Source: an uncultured Alphaproteobacteria bacterium (GTDB lineage Bacteria > Pseudomonadota > Alphaproteobacteria > Rhodobacterales > Rhodobacteraceae). From it: 61,270 bases of DNA. The position numbers were made by a program, and so were the translations under genes. Positions 17,026 through 24,300 of this stretch are shown piece after piece (position 1 is the first letter of the stretch; each line of letters begins with the position of its first letter). The stretch covers positions 1 to 61,270 of the forward strand of contig CABZEW010000008.1 of NCBI GenBank assembly GCA_902524845.1. The letters are read 5' to 3'. The notes below the pieces were generated by a model, which was not told where the DNA came from, did no database searches, and saw only the letters and a list, made by a program, of their open reading frames with translations.

Positions 17026-17095
17026 GTGCACGTTTGACGCACGTTTTAAAAGTGTTCTTAAAATAACAATGAAATCAATATCTTGCTGTCTTTTA
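17026..17095. other. Right end of element 2: matching arm repeats and module
   Basis: GTGCACG (17026) and ACGCACG (17037) are spaced 11 bp apart and match the ATGCACG-type arms of the left end of element 2, not the GAGTCAC arms of element 1. They are followed by the right-end module GTTCTTAAAA...AAATCAATA shared with 15518-15550 and then the third att copy. Confidence 0.7.
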
Positions 17096-17253
17096 TATTT
17101 TCTAAGCGCTGATTTTCTCACTACAGTTTTTAATAAAATCTTTATAAAACTAGTACTTAGTCGTTTTTAAGTGCCTTTTTTTGTGAGTCACATTTTCGAT
17201 AATCGCTTTATTTTATTGAAGGCGTTTACTGCGGTATGTCATAAAAGAGTCAC
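17088..17253. other. Left end of element 3: att, terminator, degraded GAGTCAC arms
   Basis: Third att copy (would encode SFIFSKR-stop), spacer, hairpin (17155-17172), one GAGTCAC (17185; the partner expected 11 bp away has been deleted), the 37-bp core (17199-17235, a few changes), then a mutated ATGTCAT (17236) and an intact GAGTCAC (17247). Element 3 belongs to the element 1 type but its arms are decaying. Confidence 0.72.
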
Positions 17254-17282
17254 AGAGTCGTTTCAGATTCAAAAAAAATGCG

Positions 17283-17345
17283 ATGGTAGAAAACACTAAT
17301 CAATACTTAGAAAAGACAGAAATAGGCGAGAAGGGTTGGTGGTAA
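17283..17345 (+). pseudogene. Integrase remnant (first codons only)
   Basis: Identical to the integrase start at 8372 for MVENTNQYLEKTEI, then diverges to GEKGWW and a stop. The remainder of the gene is missing; about 110 bp of unrecognised sequence leads to the FkbM gene. Element 3 can therefore not encode its own integrase. The region 16958-17455 holds otherwise only the element ends listed here. Confidence 0.8.
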
Positions 17346-17455
17346 TTTTTCTCTATGCATATTAAATTATCCAGCAACTAAGCTAAACGAGTAAGAAATA
17401 GATCGCAGAGACTATCAGTTATGTGAGCAAGCTTAAAATATTGTTTTTCAATTAA

Positions 17456-18304
17456 CTACTTGGGTGAGATCTTTTTATTGACAAAAAGTAGTTCTCCCAA
17501 GCTATCCGATGAAATTGAAATAGTTTGAATAGATAGTGCTTGCAATTCATTAATATGGGCTTCAGTAACTCTTTTACCTGACTGTAAAATTGTTTTACCT
17601 TCAATATTAACATCTTCTATGCAAACGCTTCCGAGGAGCTCCAAAGAGACTTTTCTTGACTCTTTAGATACTGCCTTTTTTTGTACTAAAACATGACTTT
17701 TAGAAAGTATTTCCATTACTACTTCTTCATCTTCTTTCCCATGATACTCTAAATAAATAACTCCAATATTTTTTAAGTCATATTCTATTGAACGTAAGAT
17801 ATCTATCTCACAACCCTCGGTATCTATTTTTAAGATATCAATTGTTCCAATCAGCTCTTTTGATTTCAAATATTTTCCAAAATTTAATAAATCAATAACT
17901 TCATATTTATCAGAATTCGTCCAATGTTTAAAAATTGAATTCCTGCCACCAACTTCAGAGTCAAGATAGATTTTTGTTTTGGTATCCTCAAAATATGCTC
18001 CCTTGTTTACCCTTACAACATTTTGAAATCTCTCCGTATTTTTTTTAAGCCAGCTAAAGTTCATTTTGGTTGGCTCAAATGAAAATATTTTAGCTTTAGG
18101 GTAGTTAAGCGCAAAAAACATGCTTGTTGCACCTAAGTTAGCACCCACATCTAAAATTACTCTGGGGTGAAAGGCTTTTAGTAGTGGATATTTTTTTCCA
18201 TTTAATATGTCTTTAAAGCTTGATGCCTGTTTTTTCCCTTCAATTGGAAAATAGAAGGCGTAATTTTCTCTATCTTTTGTAAATTCAATTTTATTTACAC
18301 GCAT
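17456..18304 (-). CDS. FkbM-family methyltransferase with C-terminal extension
   Basis: SAM-dependent O-methyltransferase of the FkbM type: RVILDVGANLGATSMFFA (motif I, about residues 49-66), IFSFEPTKMNF, and GTIDILKIDTEGCEIDIL. Usually modifies sugars or polyketides. After about residue 225 comes an extra 55-residue module (EGKTILQSGKRVTEAHINEL...SIQTISI) with a beta pattern like the small barrel before HD-GYP domains or in RpoB; I do not know it in FkbM proteins. First intact gene of element 3, facing back towards the att site. Confidence 0.85.
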   Translation of the reverse strand: MRVNKIEFTKDRENYAFYFPIEGKKQASSFKDILNGKKYPLLKAFHPRVILDVGANLGATSMFFALNYPKAKIFSFEPTKMNFSWLKKNTERFQNVVRVNKGAYFEDTKTKIYLDSEVGGRNSIFKHWTNSDKYEVIDLLNFGKYLKSKELIGTIDILKIDTEGCEIDILRSIEYDLKNIGVIYLEYHGKEDEEVVMEILSKSHVLVQKKAVSKESRKVSLELLGSVCIEDVNIEGKTILQSGKRVTEAHINELQALSIQTISISSDSLGELLFVNKKISPK

Positions 18305-18366
18305 AGTTGTTTTTAGTTTAAGTTATCTTTTTCCGTTTAATTGGATCAATTAGAAACCATACTATC

Positions 18367-18487
18367 ACTTTAACTGCATTTTTGCTGATATAAACCAAAG
18401 GATAGTAAGACAGTCGTTTATTTTTTCCATATCAGCTTGAACAAGAGCACTTAATATCTGTTTTAAGCCCAAACACTTATGCTCTAT
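18367..18487 (-). pseudogene. Remnant of the NTF2-like gene, copy 3
   Basis: About 120 bp align, with many substitutions, to the 5' portion of the NTF2-like genes at 9976 and 12094 (recognisable on the plus strand as ...TTTATT-TTTCCATATC... and ...CAAACACTT-TGCTCTAT). The frame is broken and the rest is missing. It abuts the duplicated GNAT cassette. Nothing else is visible between 18305 and 18597 except the repeat at 18512. Confidence 0.65.
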
Positions 18488-18511
18488 ATTACCCTTCAAC
18501 TTTCTTACATC

Positions 18512-18540
18512 GCCTCACAAGACATTTCTAAAGTCCAGTT
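18512..18540. repeat. Third copy of the CTCACAA...AAGTCCAGTT motif
   Basis: Same motif as 14889-14924, in the same orientation and at a similar distance (about 60 bp) upstream of the GNAT reading frame. Confidence 0.6.
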
Positions 18541-18597
18541 ACAAATCTTCTACTCGAAACTAGACACAGGAAATTATCTGTGGGATTTTTATTTTAT

Positions 18598-19096
18598 GCT
18601 GCTCCAAACCAACCGACTAATTATCGAACACTTCAAAAATTTTGATATTCTGTATTGGGCTAAAATAGAAAATGATGCAGACGTCAGACGCTTTGTTGAT
18701 GGGAAAGTACTCTCTTTGGAAGAGGCTGGTGAATATGTAGAAATGAATATTCGACAGTATCGGACACACGGCTACGGAAGATATGCTGTTCGATTAAAAG
18801 AAGACAAAAACATTATTCGTATGTGTGGCTTTCTAAATGAACCGTACGGAATTGATTTTGGTTATCGCTATTCAAAAGATAGCTGGGGTAAAGGCTTGGG
18901 GTTCGAAGCTGCAAAAAAAGTACTTTAATATGGCTTTTTAGAATTAGCATTAGACAAAGTACTCGAACTGACTGCTGAACAGAGTTTTGGTTCTATCCGG
19001 ATTCTTGAAAAATTAGGTTTTAAGTTTGAAGCGAGTTTGTTATTCAACAGTACGAAAGCCCTAAAGTACTCATATACGAGAAACAAATTTCAATGA
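18598..19096 (+). pseudogene. GNAT acetyltransferase pseudogene
   Basis: Full-length homologue of 14980-15480 with no frameshift but one nonsense change: GTACTTGAA became GTACTTTAA, giving a TAA at 18926-18928. Motifs before (SWGKGLGFEAAKKVL) and after it (FGSIRILEKLGFKFE) are preserved. The truncated product would keep the acetyl-CoA loop but lose motif B. Its existence beside element 3's left half shows that elements 1 and 3 carried related cargo. Confidence 0.8.
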
Positions 19097-19240
19097 ATAA
19101 TCCTATAGATCCCTGTCTAAAGCAAGTTTAAGACAGTGATTGACTGCTCGCTTATTTGCTGCAAATAAATATAGAACCAAAAAAACTTTAAAAATGAACT
19201 GCTTTAGAAAATCAAATTTAGGGACATCAAATATATTTAT

Positions 19241-19372
19241 TTAATTGTCTATATCTTCGGTTTTTTTCTTCTTACGCATATCTTTTGCTATAATCGTTGC
19301 AACTACTCCAGCGCCGAAAGTACCAAGCAATGTAAGTTTTAAGAGCTTTAATTTTAAGAGTGTATATATCAT
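19241..19372 (-). CDS. Possible 43-residue membrane protein
   Basis: ATG 19372 opens a hydrophobic, Leu-rich start (MIYTLLKLKLLKLTLLGTF), a Gly/Ala/Val stretch and a basic KDMRKKKKTEDIDN tail, the layout of a small single-span protein with a cytosolic basic end. No clear ribosome site and no family. It is the only thing I recognise in the 495-bp gap between the GNAT pseudogene and the next crotonase. Confidence 0.4.
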   Translation of the reverse strand: MIYTLLKLKLLKLTLLGTFGAGVVATIIAKDMRKKKKTEDIDN

Positions 19373-19591
19373 AATTTACACATAGGTCGAAAAAATACGC
19401 ATTCAACCATCAAGTTTCTTTTCGTACCTTGTCTTCACTTTGTTCTTTTCTTCTCCTCTTTCGATACGTAATGCTACAAAACTAAAGTGAGTAATAATCA
19501 ATTAATTTGTATCTTATGAGTGCTTGAATTGAACTTTTCAAATCTTTAGTATATGTTTACTCGATGATTTGATCTTACTAGGAGTGTATCC

Positions 19592-20347
19592 ATGGATAAT
19601 ATTTTAGTTTCCTTTAATGCTGGAGTGGCAAAAGTTTCACTAAATCGTCTAGATAAAAAAAATTCCTTAACGGGACGAATGTACAAAACAATGGATGACG
19701 CTTTTAAGGAAGCGCGGAACAGAGAGGATATCAAAGTAGTTCATTTATGTGGTGAGGGGGGTATTTTCTCTGCGGGTAATGACATAACTTCTTTTGCAAA
19801 CGCAAATCCAAACACCGTTAGTGATGAGACAGAAGTTATGGGTTTTTTGTATGAAATCAGTTCTTTCCCAAAGCCAATTATTGCTGAAGTATCTGGGCTG
19901 GCAGTTGGAGTGGGAGTAACATGTTTACTTCACTGTGATTTTGTATATGCGGAAAGCGATACGAAATTTAGCCTGCCTTTTGTAAAATTAGGACTGTGCC
20001 CTGAGGCTGCTTCAACACTCATTCTACCAAGAATTTCAGGTTATCTAAAGGCAGCCGAAAAGCTTTTACTTGGAGACAACTTCAACGCATCCGATGCCTT
20101 AGATATGGGCATTGTTACTAAGATTTTTAAAACAGCAGAATTATCAGAGGCAGTGAAGGCAACTTGTGATAAATTGATTTCTTTACCTCCAAATTCATTA
20201 AGAATATCAAAAAAATTTCTTAAGTCCGAGATCAGGGAGGGAGTGAAGGAGAGAATGAAAGAGGAAGGTGATATGCTATGGAAGCTTTTAAATTCAGACG
20301 AAGCTAAAGATGCTTTTGCGGCCTTTTTAAGTAAAAAATCTGCGTAA
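19592..20347 (+). CDS. Enoyl-CoA hydratase/isomerase family protein (ECI2-like)
   Basis: 251 residues of crotonase fold: EGGIFSAGNDITSFANA (oxyanion loop 1), AEVSGLAVGVGVTCLLHCD (loop 2) and VKLGLCPEAASTLILPRI. The Pro-Glu in the last block and the small-residue run resemble delta3,delta2-enoyl-CoA isomerases of the ECI2/PaaG kind rather than the two-Glu hydratases. A good TAGGAG site precedes ATG 19592. It lies beyond the last recognisable element feature, so whether it is cargo or ancestral is unclear. Confidence 0.85.
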   Translation: MDNILVSFNAGVAKVSLNRLDKKNSLTGRMYKTMDDAFKEARNREDIKVVHLCGEGGIFSAGNDITSFANANPNTVSDETEVMGFLYEISSFPKPIIAEVSGLAVGVGVTCLLHCDFVYAESDTKFSLPFVKLGLCPEAASTLILPRISGYLKAAEKLLLGDNFNASDALDMGIVTKIFKTAELSEAVKATCDKLISLPPNSLRISKKFLKSEIREGVKERMKEEGDMLWKLLNSDEAKDAFAAFLSKKSA

Positions 20348-20394
20348 GTCTTATAATTAAAACTTAAAATGTTGGAAATTATTTTATTCGGTTC

Positions 20395-20450
20395 AGTCTC
20401 TTACCTAACTGCTTCCGATATGAATATTGTTGACTTGGCTCTTTGCGCCA
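20395..20450 (+). pseudogene. Possible GST fragment
   Basis: About 50 bp read ...ASDMNIVDLALCA, similar to NISIADLALWR of the GST at 10449-11117. Too short to be sure. It runs directly into the start of the next open frame, so that frame's first codons may be fused debris. Confidence 0.25.
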
Positions 20451-20460
20451 TTATGAGGTG

Positions 20461-20799
20461 ATGATAGACTCGAGCATGCTATTGGGTGCCTCAGAGAAAG
20501 TGAAAAATAAATTGAGTATTACAAGAACAGATATTTTAAACTTTAAGTCCGAAATAGAGTGTGACAAGTATATTGCAAGGCACAAAAATTTTATGCAAAC
20601 GTTAGAAATTGAAGGAATACAGGAGATACATTGGGTACGCGCAACTCCGGAGTCTTTGTTGATCTTTTCTATTTTAAAATCAAAGGAGCATGCGGATGTA
20701 ATAAAAGGAATAGCAAATAAGTGGAGAGAGCAGCACGACTTTGGTATTCATGATACGCTCATATTTGATGGTGAGTTAATAGGTTCATTCAGAAATTAG
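20461..20799 (+). CDS. Hypothetical protein, about 112 residues
   Basis: No recognised domain. Starts MIDSSMLLGASEKVKNKLSI, then charged helices and strands (IEGIQEIHWVRATPESLLIF; HADVIKGIANKWREQHDFGI) and a C-terminal FDGELIGSF. The strand-helix pattern is compatible with a dimeric alpha-beta barrel. The start is unsure: TTG 20443, ATG 20461 and ATG 20476 are all in frame and an AGGTG lies just before 20461. After its stop, 20800-21004 is A/T-rich with nothing recognisable except the GST-like leader before 21005. Confidence 0.5.
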   Translation: MIDSSMLLGASEKVKNKLSITRTDILNFKSEIECDKYIARHKNFMQTLEIEGIQEIHWVRATPESLLIFSILKSKEHADVIKGIANKWREQHDFGIHDTLIFDGELIGSFRN

Positions 20800-21004
20800 T
20801 TAAGGGGGTAAGGCTAAGTACAACAATAACCAATATTTTTACTTTAACGGCACAAAATTAATAAGGGAATATATTCAGAACGTATTTGGAAAGAATGACA
20901 CATCTTAAAAGATACATCCCACAGCAAAATTCACAACATCAAGACGCATATTATTAATGGAAGCGTAATAAACTCATATTTAGAATTAACGGTTGGAGAA
21001 AAAA

Positions 21005-21627
21005 ATGGATATCACTCTTATATATTTGGACAATCCTTTTTTAAGAGTAAAGTTAGCAAGGATACCCTTGTTTGTAGGTGGTATTAGTTTTGGTGAAAAG
21101 AGAATTTCTCTCAAGGAGTTTCGTTCTGCCAAAGAAGTGGCTTTTAAAAAGATGGTACCAAGCTTCCTTTTCATCAAATACCTTGCCTTGTTGTTGAAGG
21201 AGTTTCAATCGCTCAGACTGGAGCAATTGCAAGACTCTGCGGAAAATTATCTGGGCTATACCGAACAGAGGATAGGATCCTAAGTGCACTAATTGATCAA
21301 TTTATCGACTTTGTTACTGATCTAATTAACTTAGTTTATATACCATCGAATAGTCCATTAACAAAAGATGAAAAAATTGAGCATCGTAAGAAGTTATCTG
21401 GAGGAGAATTAAAAAGAAAATTAGATATGTTAGAGAATAATATTTTTACAAATCAGGCTTGGATTGTTGGAAAAGAAATGACTATTGCTGATATAGCTAT
21501 TTGGAGAGGTATCGGATGGCTTGCATCGGATTTAGTTACAGGTATTCCTCAACCGTATTTTGTAAATTATCCAAAGATAACAAAAATCTTTAAAAATGTA
21601 GACAATCATCCGAAAGTCTATGAGTGA
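21005..21627 (+). pseudogene. GST pseudogene (frameshift plus terminal nonsense)
   Basis: Homologue of 10449-11117, including part of its leader (CATATTTAGAATTAA before the start). MDITLIYLDNPFLRVKLARI begins in frame 1; near 21148-21152, at an A run, the frame shifts and continues as KDGTKLPFHQIPCLVVEG...SIAQTGAIARLCGK and later EMTIADIAIWRGIGW. A TGA (21625-21627) then replaces the Trp of the intact gene's VVEWMSR. The shift is at a homopolymer, so a sequencing error is possible, but the second lesion supports a real pseudogene. Confidence 0.82.
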
Positions 21628-22107
21628 ATAGGAAGACTTATCCACTGAACTATAATAGAGGTTATATAGAGTGAAATAAATGAAATTATTAGCTAAATTA
21701 TATTCAAACCTTAATGAAAAAAGATGAGTGTCATAAAATGGCAAGGACATGGGAGTTGGTAAGACAAGTTATTTAGAGTATTAATACATCAAGAGAAACT
21801 GCAAGAAAATTGTAACGGAAAATGCACACGAAGATCACACGCTTATTACTGAAACAAGAATGGCACTAGGGGAAGAGGTTATTGAAGAGTGGGAACAGGA
21901 GTTTGAAATAGATAAGTAACGTTTTCAAGATAATAAGCTCATTCACGAAGATCAAGACATAATACTCTGGAAAGAACTGGGGAGTTATGGAGATGGCAAG
22001 CGAGTTATAAAAACAGTAAGTATATTTTTAAGAAATAGAAAAATCTGGAGAGAAACCGAAAATAGAAGATTGATCGAAGATGGAGTAAAATTAGGGAGCT
22101 ATTGGTG
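21628..22107. other. Gap with gene debris
   Basis: About 480 bp without an intact gene. The first about 40 bp continue the GST homology. After that the plus strand has short frames rich in Lys, Glu and Arg (for example MALGEEVIEEWEQEFEIDK, and a stretch ending DGVKLGSYW), each closed by stops. Perhaps debris of one cargo gene; I could not identify it. Confidence 0.4.
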
Positions 22108-22446
22108 ATGAATACTACCAAACCAAAGCTGAAACACTTTATCGCCACTCATACATTTAATTCTGATAAAGCGAAAAAAGAGTATATGAAATTTATTAAA
22201 CACAGAAAAAGTAATAAGGATTGGTTTGAAAATGTTCCCAAAAGAGATAATGCCAAATTGTACCAACTATTTTTAGGGAAAGGAGATTTCTTTTTTTGTC
22301 ATTGGTAGGCTGAGAGTGAGAATGCAATAATAGATAAATTGTCATAGTCTGGGGCAAATGAATTTATGATTACAATGGCTTTTGAAATAAACACCCCTAA
22401 GATGGATTTAGAGAGAATGAGGTTTATCACCGAAAAGATAGAATGA
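22108..22446 (+). pseudogene. Small protein frame with two in-frame TAG codons
   Basis: From ATG 22108 the frame reads KLKHFIATHTFNSDKAKKEY...GDFFFCHW, TAG (22306), AESENAIIDKLS, TAG (22345), SGANEFMITMAFEINTPKMD to a final TGA. No frameshift. The ...THTFNS...FFCHW-AES pattern resembles small dimeric proteins of marine bacteria where the position after FFCxW is often Glu, so GAG to TAG is plausible. Most likely a decayed gene. Confidence 0.5.
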
Positions 22447-22570
22447 TGGGATCTACAAAGATCAATTACTTGTTACCGAGATTGATGGTAATTATCTATT
22501 ATTACAATCCAAAGTATCATATTCTTGGAAGATAAAATTGTATGAACTTTACTTTTGTTAAGGATATTTT

Positions 22571-23248
22571 ATGGCAGGTATAAAACTTTCAAAAAAAGGA
22601 AACGACCTAATAAAATTATATGAAGAAATGGCAGTGAACGGTGCCGATAGAACCGACGGTACAAGAAGGGAAAATGTCTATAATGATTTTCAACTTAGAA
22701 AGTTTAGGAATGTTTGCCAAAATCAAATTTCCAGTGAAAAAATAAAAACAGTTTTAGATTATGGAGGAGGAGGCTCAGATTGGAATGCTCCTAACTTTGA
22801 TCTTAAAACAAATCAGTCGGCAAAAGAATTTTTTAAAATACAGCAGGTGGATAAATTTGAGCCTGCCAGAGGTTTATTGAAAAAAAAGAGAGCTGACTGT
22901 GTTGTCTGTATGGATGTGCTTGAGCATATCTTTATAGAGGATATCCCAAAGGTTGTAGCTGAATTGTTTGCTCTTTCAAAAAAATTGCTTGTCGTAAATG
23001 TCGCATGCTACAAGGCTGCGGCTTTGCTTCCAAATGGAGAAAATGCCCATATTACGGTGAGAAGTCCTGATTGGTGGAAAGGAGTTTTTGATGCAACCTC
23101 AATTAGTTATGAAAACATTGAGGTTATGTTAATCTGTTCACAAACCTTCACTTCCGGAGTAATATTTGAAAGTTGGAAATTTGGCGATTGGGCTTCTACA
23201 CAAGATTTCACAACCACTATGAGTTTTAGAACTTTTCAACAAAAATAA
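22571..23248 (+). CDS. Class I SAM-dependent methyltransferase
   Basis: 225 residues. Motif I is VLDYGGGGSDWNAP (about residues 62-75), followed by FKIQQVDKFEPA and the post-I/motif IV block ADCVVCMDVLEHIFIEDIP. The C-terminal half (LLPNGENAHITVRSPDWWKG) is like methyltransferases found in polysaccharide gene clusters. Substrate unknown. It may partner the FkbM enzyme at 17456, as both are glycan-type methyltransferases in one accessory region. Confidence 0.82.
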   Translation: MAGIKLSKKGNDLIKLYEEMAVNGADRTDGTRRENVYNDFQLRKFRNVCQNQISSEKIKTVLDYGGGGSDWNAPNFDLKTNQSAKEFFKIQQVDKFEPARGLLKKKRADCVVCMDVLEHIFIEDIPKVVAELFALSKKLLVVNVACYKAAALLPNGENAHITVRSPDWWKGVFDATSISYENIEVMLICSQTFTSGVIFESWKFGDWASTQDFTTTMSFRTFQQK

Positions 23249-23394
23249 TCATTTAATCCCTATAGATTTTTTCGTCTGCGACAGTCTGAAAACACCCTAG
23301 TCTAGGGTCACAACCAAGCTTTATTACTTATAAAAAATCGAATAAAATTGGGTATCATTTGTTAGTCAGGGCTAAAAACGTTTAGGAGGAAAAA

Positions 23395-24213
23395 ATGGCG
23401 GTAAGAGTTGAAAAAAACGAAGGAGTGTGGACGATAATTCACTCTCGTCCCAAAAGTAGAAATGCAATGGATCCAATTAGCGCAGATTCTTTAACAAATG
23501 CCTTTTTGGAATTCAATGATGATAAGCACAGTAAAGTTGCAGTTTTTTGGGGTGAAGGGGGCGCTTTTTGTGCTGGCTGGGATTTAAAACTTGCTGCATC
23601 TTTAAATGGAAAAGATCCCTTAAAGGATTTAGATATAGAGTTAAGCGATGAAGTAATACGAAATAGTAACGTGATGCCAAGGGGGCCAATGGGCCCGACC
23701 CGTCTAAATTTAAAAAAACCTGTAATCGGCGCAATATCTGGACCTGCTGTAGCAGGTGGAATGGAATTAGCTTTATGGTGCGATTTCCGAGTAATGGAGA
23801 TTTCCTCCTATTTTGGGGTTTATTGCAGAAGATGGGGTATCCCCTTGATTGATGGGGGTACCATTAGGTTGCCAAGAATAGTTGGACGTGGGCGTGCATT
23901 AGAGATTATTTTGACTGGAAGGCAGGTAAAAGCTGAGGAGTGCTTGGCTTTAGGTCTTTGCGAATATGTCGTGCAAAATGGTGGATCTAGGCAGAAAGCC
24001 GAGGAGTTAGCTCATCAAATTGCAAGGTTCCCCCAGGCGTGTGTGCAAGCAGATAGGAGCTCTGTTTATGCTCAGGAAGGGCTTTCAATGATTGATGCAT
24101 TGAAACACGAGTGGTTTAACGGGAAAAAAGCATTATCAGAGGAAGGTTTGAGTGGCGCGAATAGTTTTAAGAATGGTTTTGGTAGGCATGGGGATTTTGA
24201 TAAGCTTGATTAA
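23395..24213 (+). CDS. Crotonase/enoyl-CoA hydratase family protein
   Basis: 272 residues: GEGGAFCAGWDLKLAASLNG (oxyanion loop 1), GAISGPAVAGGMELALWCDF (loop 2) and CRRWGIPLIDGGTIRLPRI, typical of the EchA8-like branch with Ile-Asp in place of catalytic Glu residues. Preceded by a strong AGGAGG site. Followed by a co-directional aminotransferase. Exact reaction unknown. Confidence 0.87.
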   Translation: MAVRVEKNEGVWTIIHSRPKSRNAMDPISADSLTNAFLEFNDDKHSKVAVFWGEGGAFCAGWDLKLAASLNGKDPLKDLDIELSDEVIRNSNVMPRGPMGPTRLNLKKPVIGAISGPAVAGGMELALWCDFRVMEISSYFGVYCRRWGIPLIDGGTIRLPRIVGRGRALEIILTGRQVKAEECLALGLCEYVVQNGGSRQKAEELAHQIARFPQACVQADRSSVYAQEGLSMIDALKHEWFNGKKALSEEGLSGANSFKNGFGRHGDFDKLD

Positions 24214-24300
24214 GCAAATAAATTAAATAAATTTCTTAATTGCTAGAGTTTAAAGTTTTCTGATATATATCAGATGTACATTTATGGGAGATTTTAAAAC

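Noticed and set aside
13796-18540. Integron cassette array with attC sites
   Set aside because: No IntI-type integrase patch and the repeated motif lacks the paired R/L core boxes of attC; cassettes are on both strands.
22306-22347. Amber suppression or pyrrolysine insertion
   Set aside because: No pyl genes or suppressor tRNA in the window, and the surrounding area is full of decayed genes.
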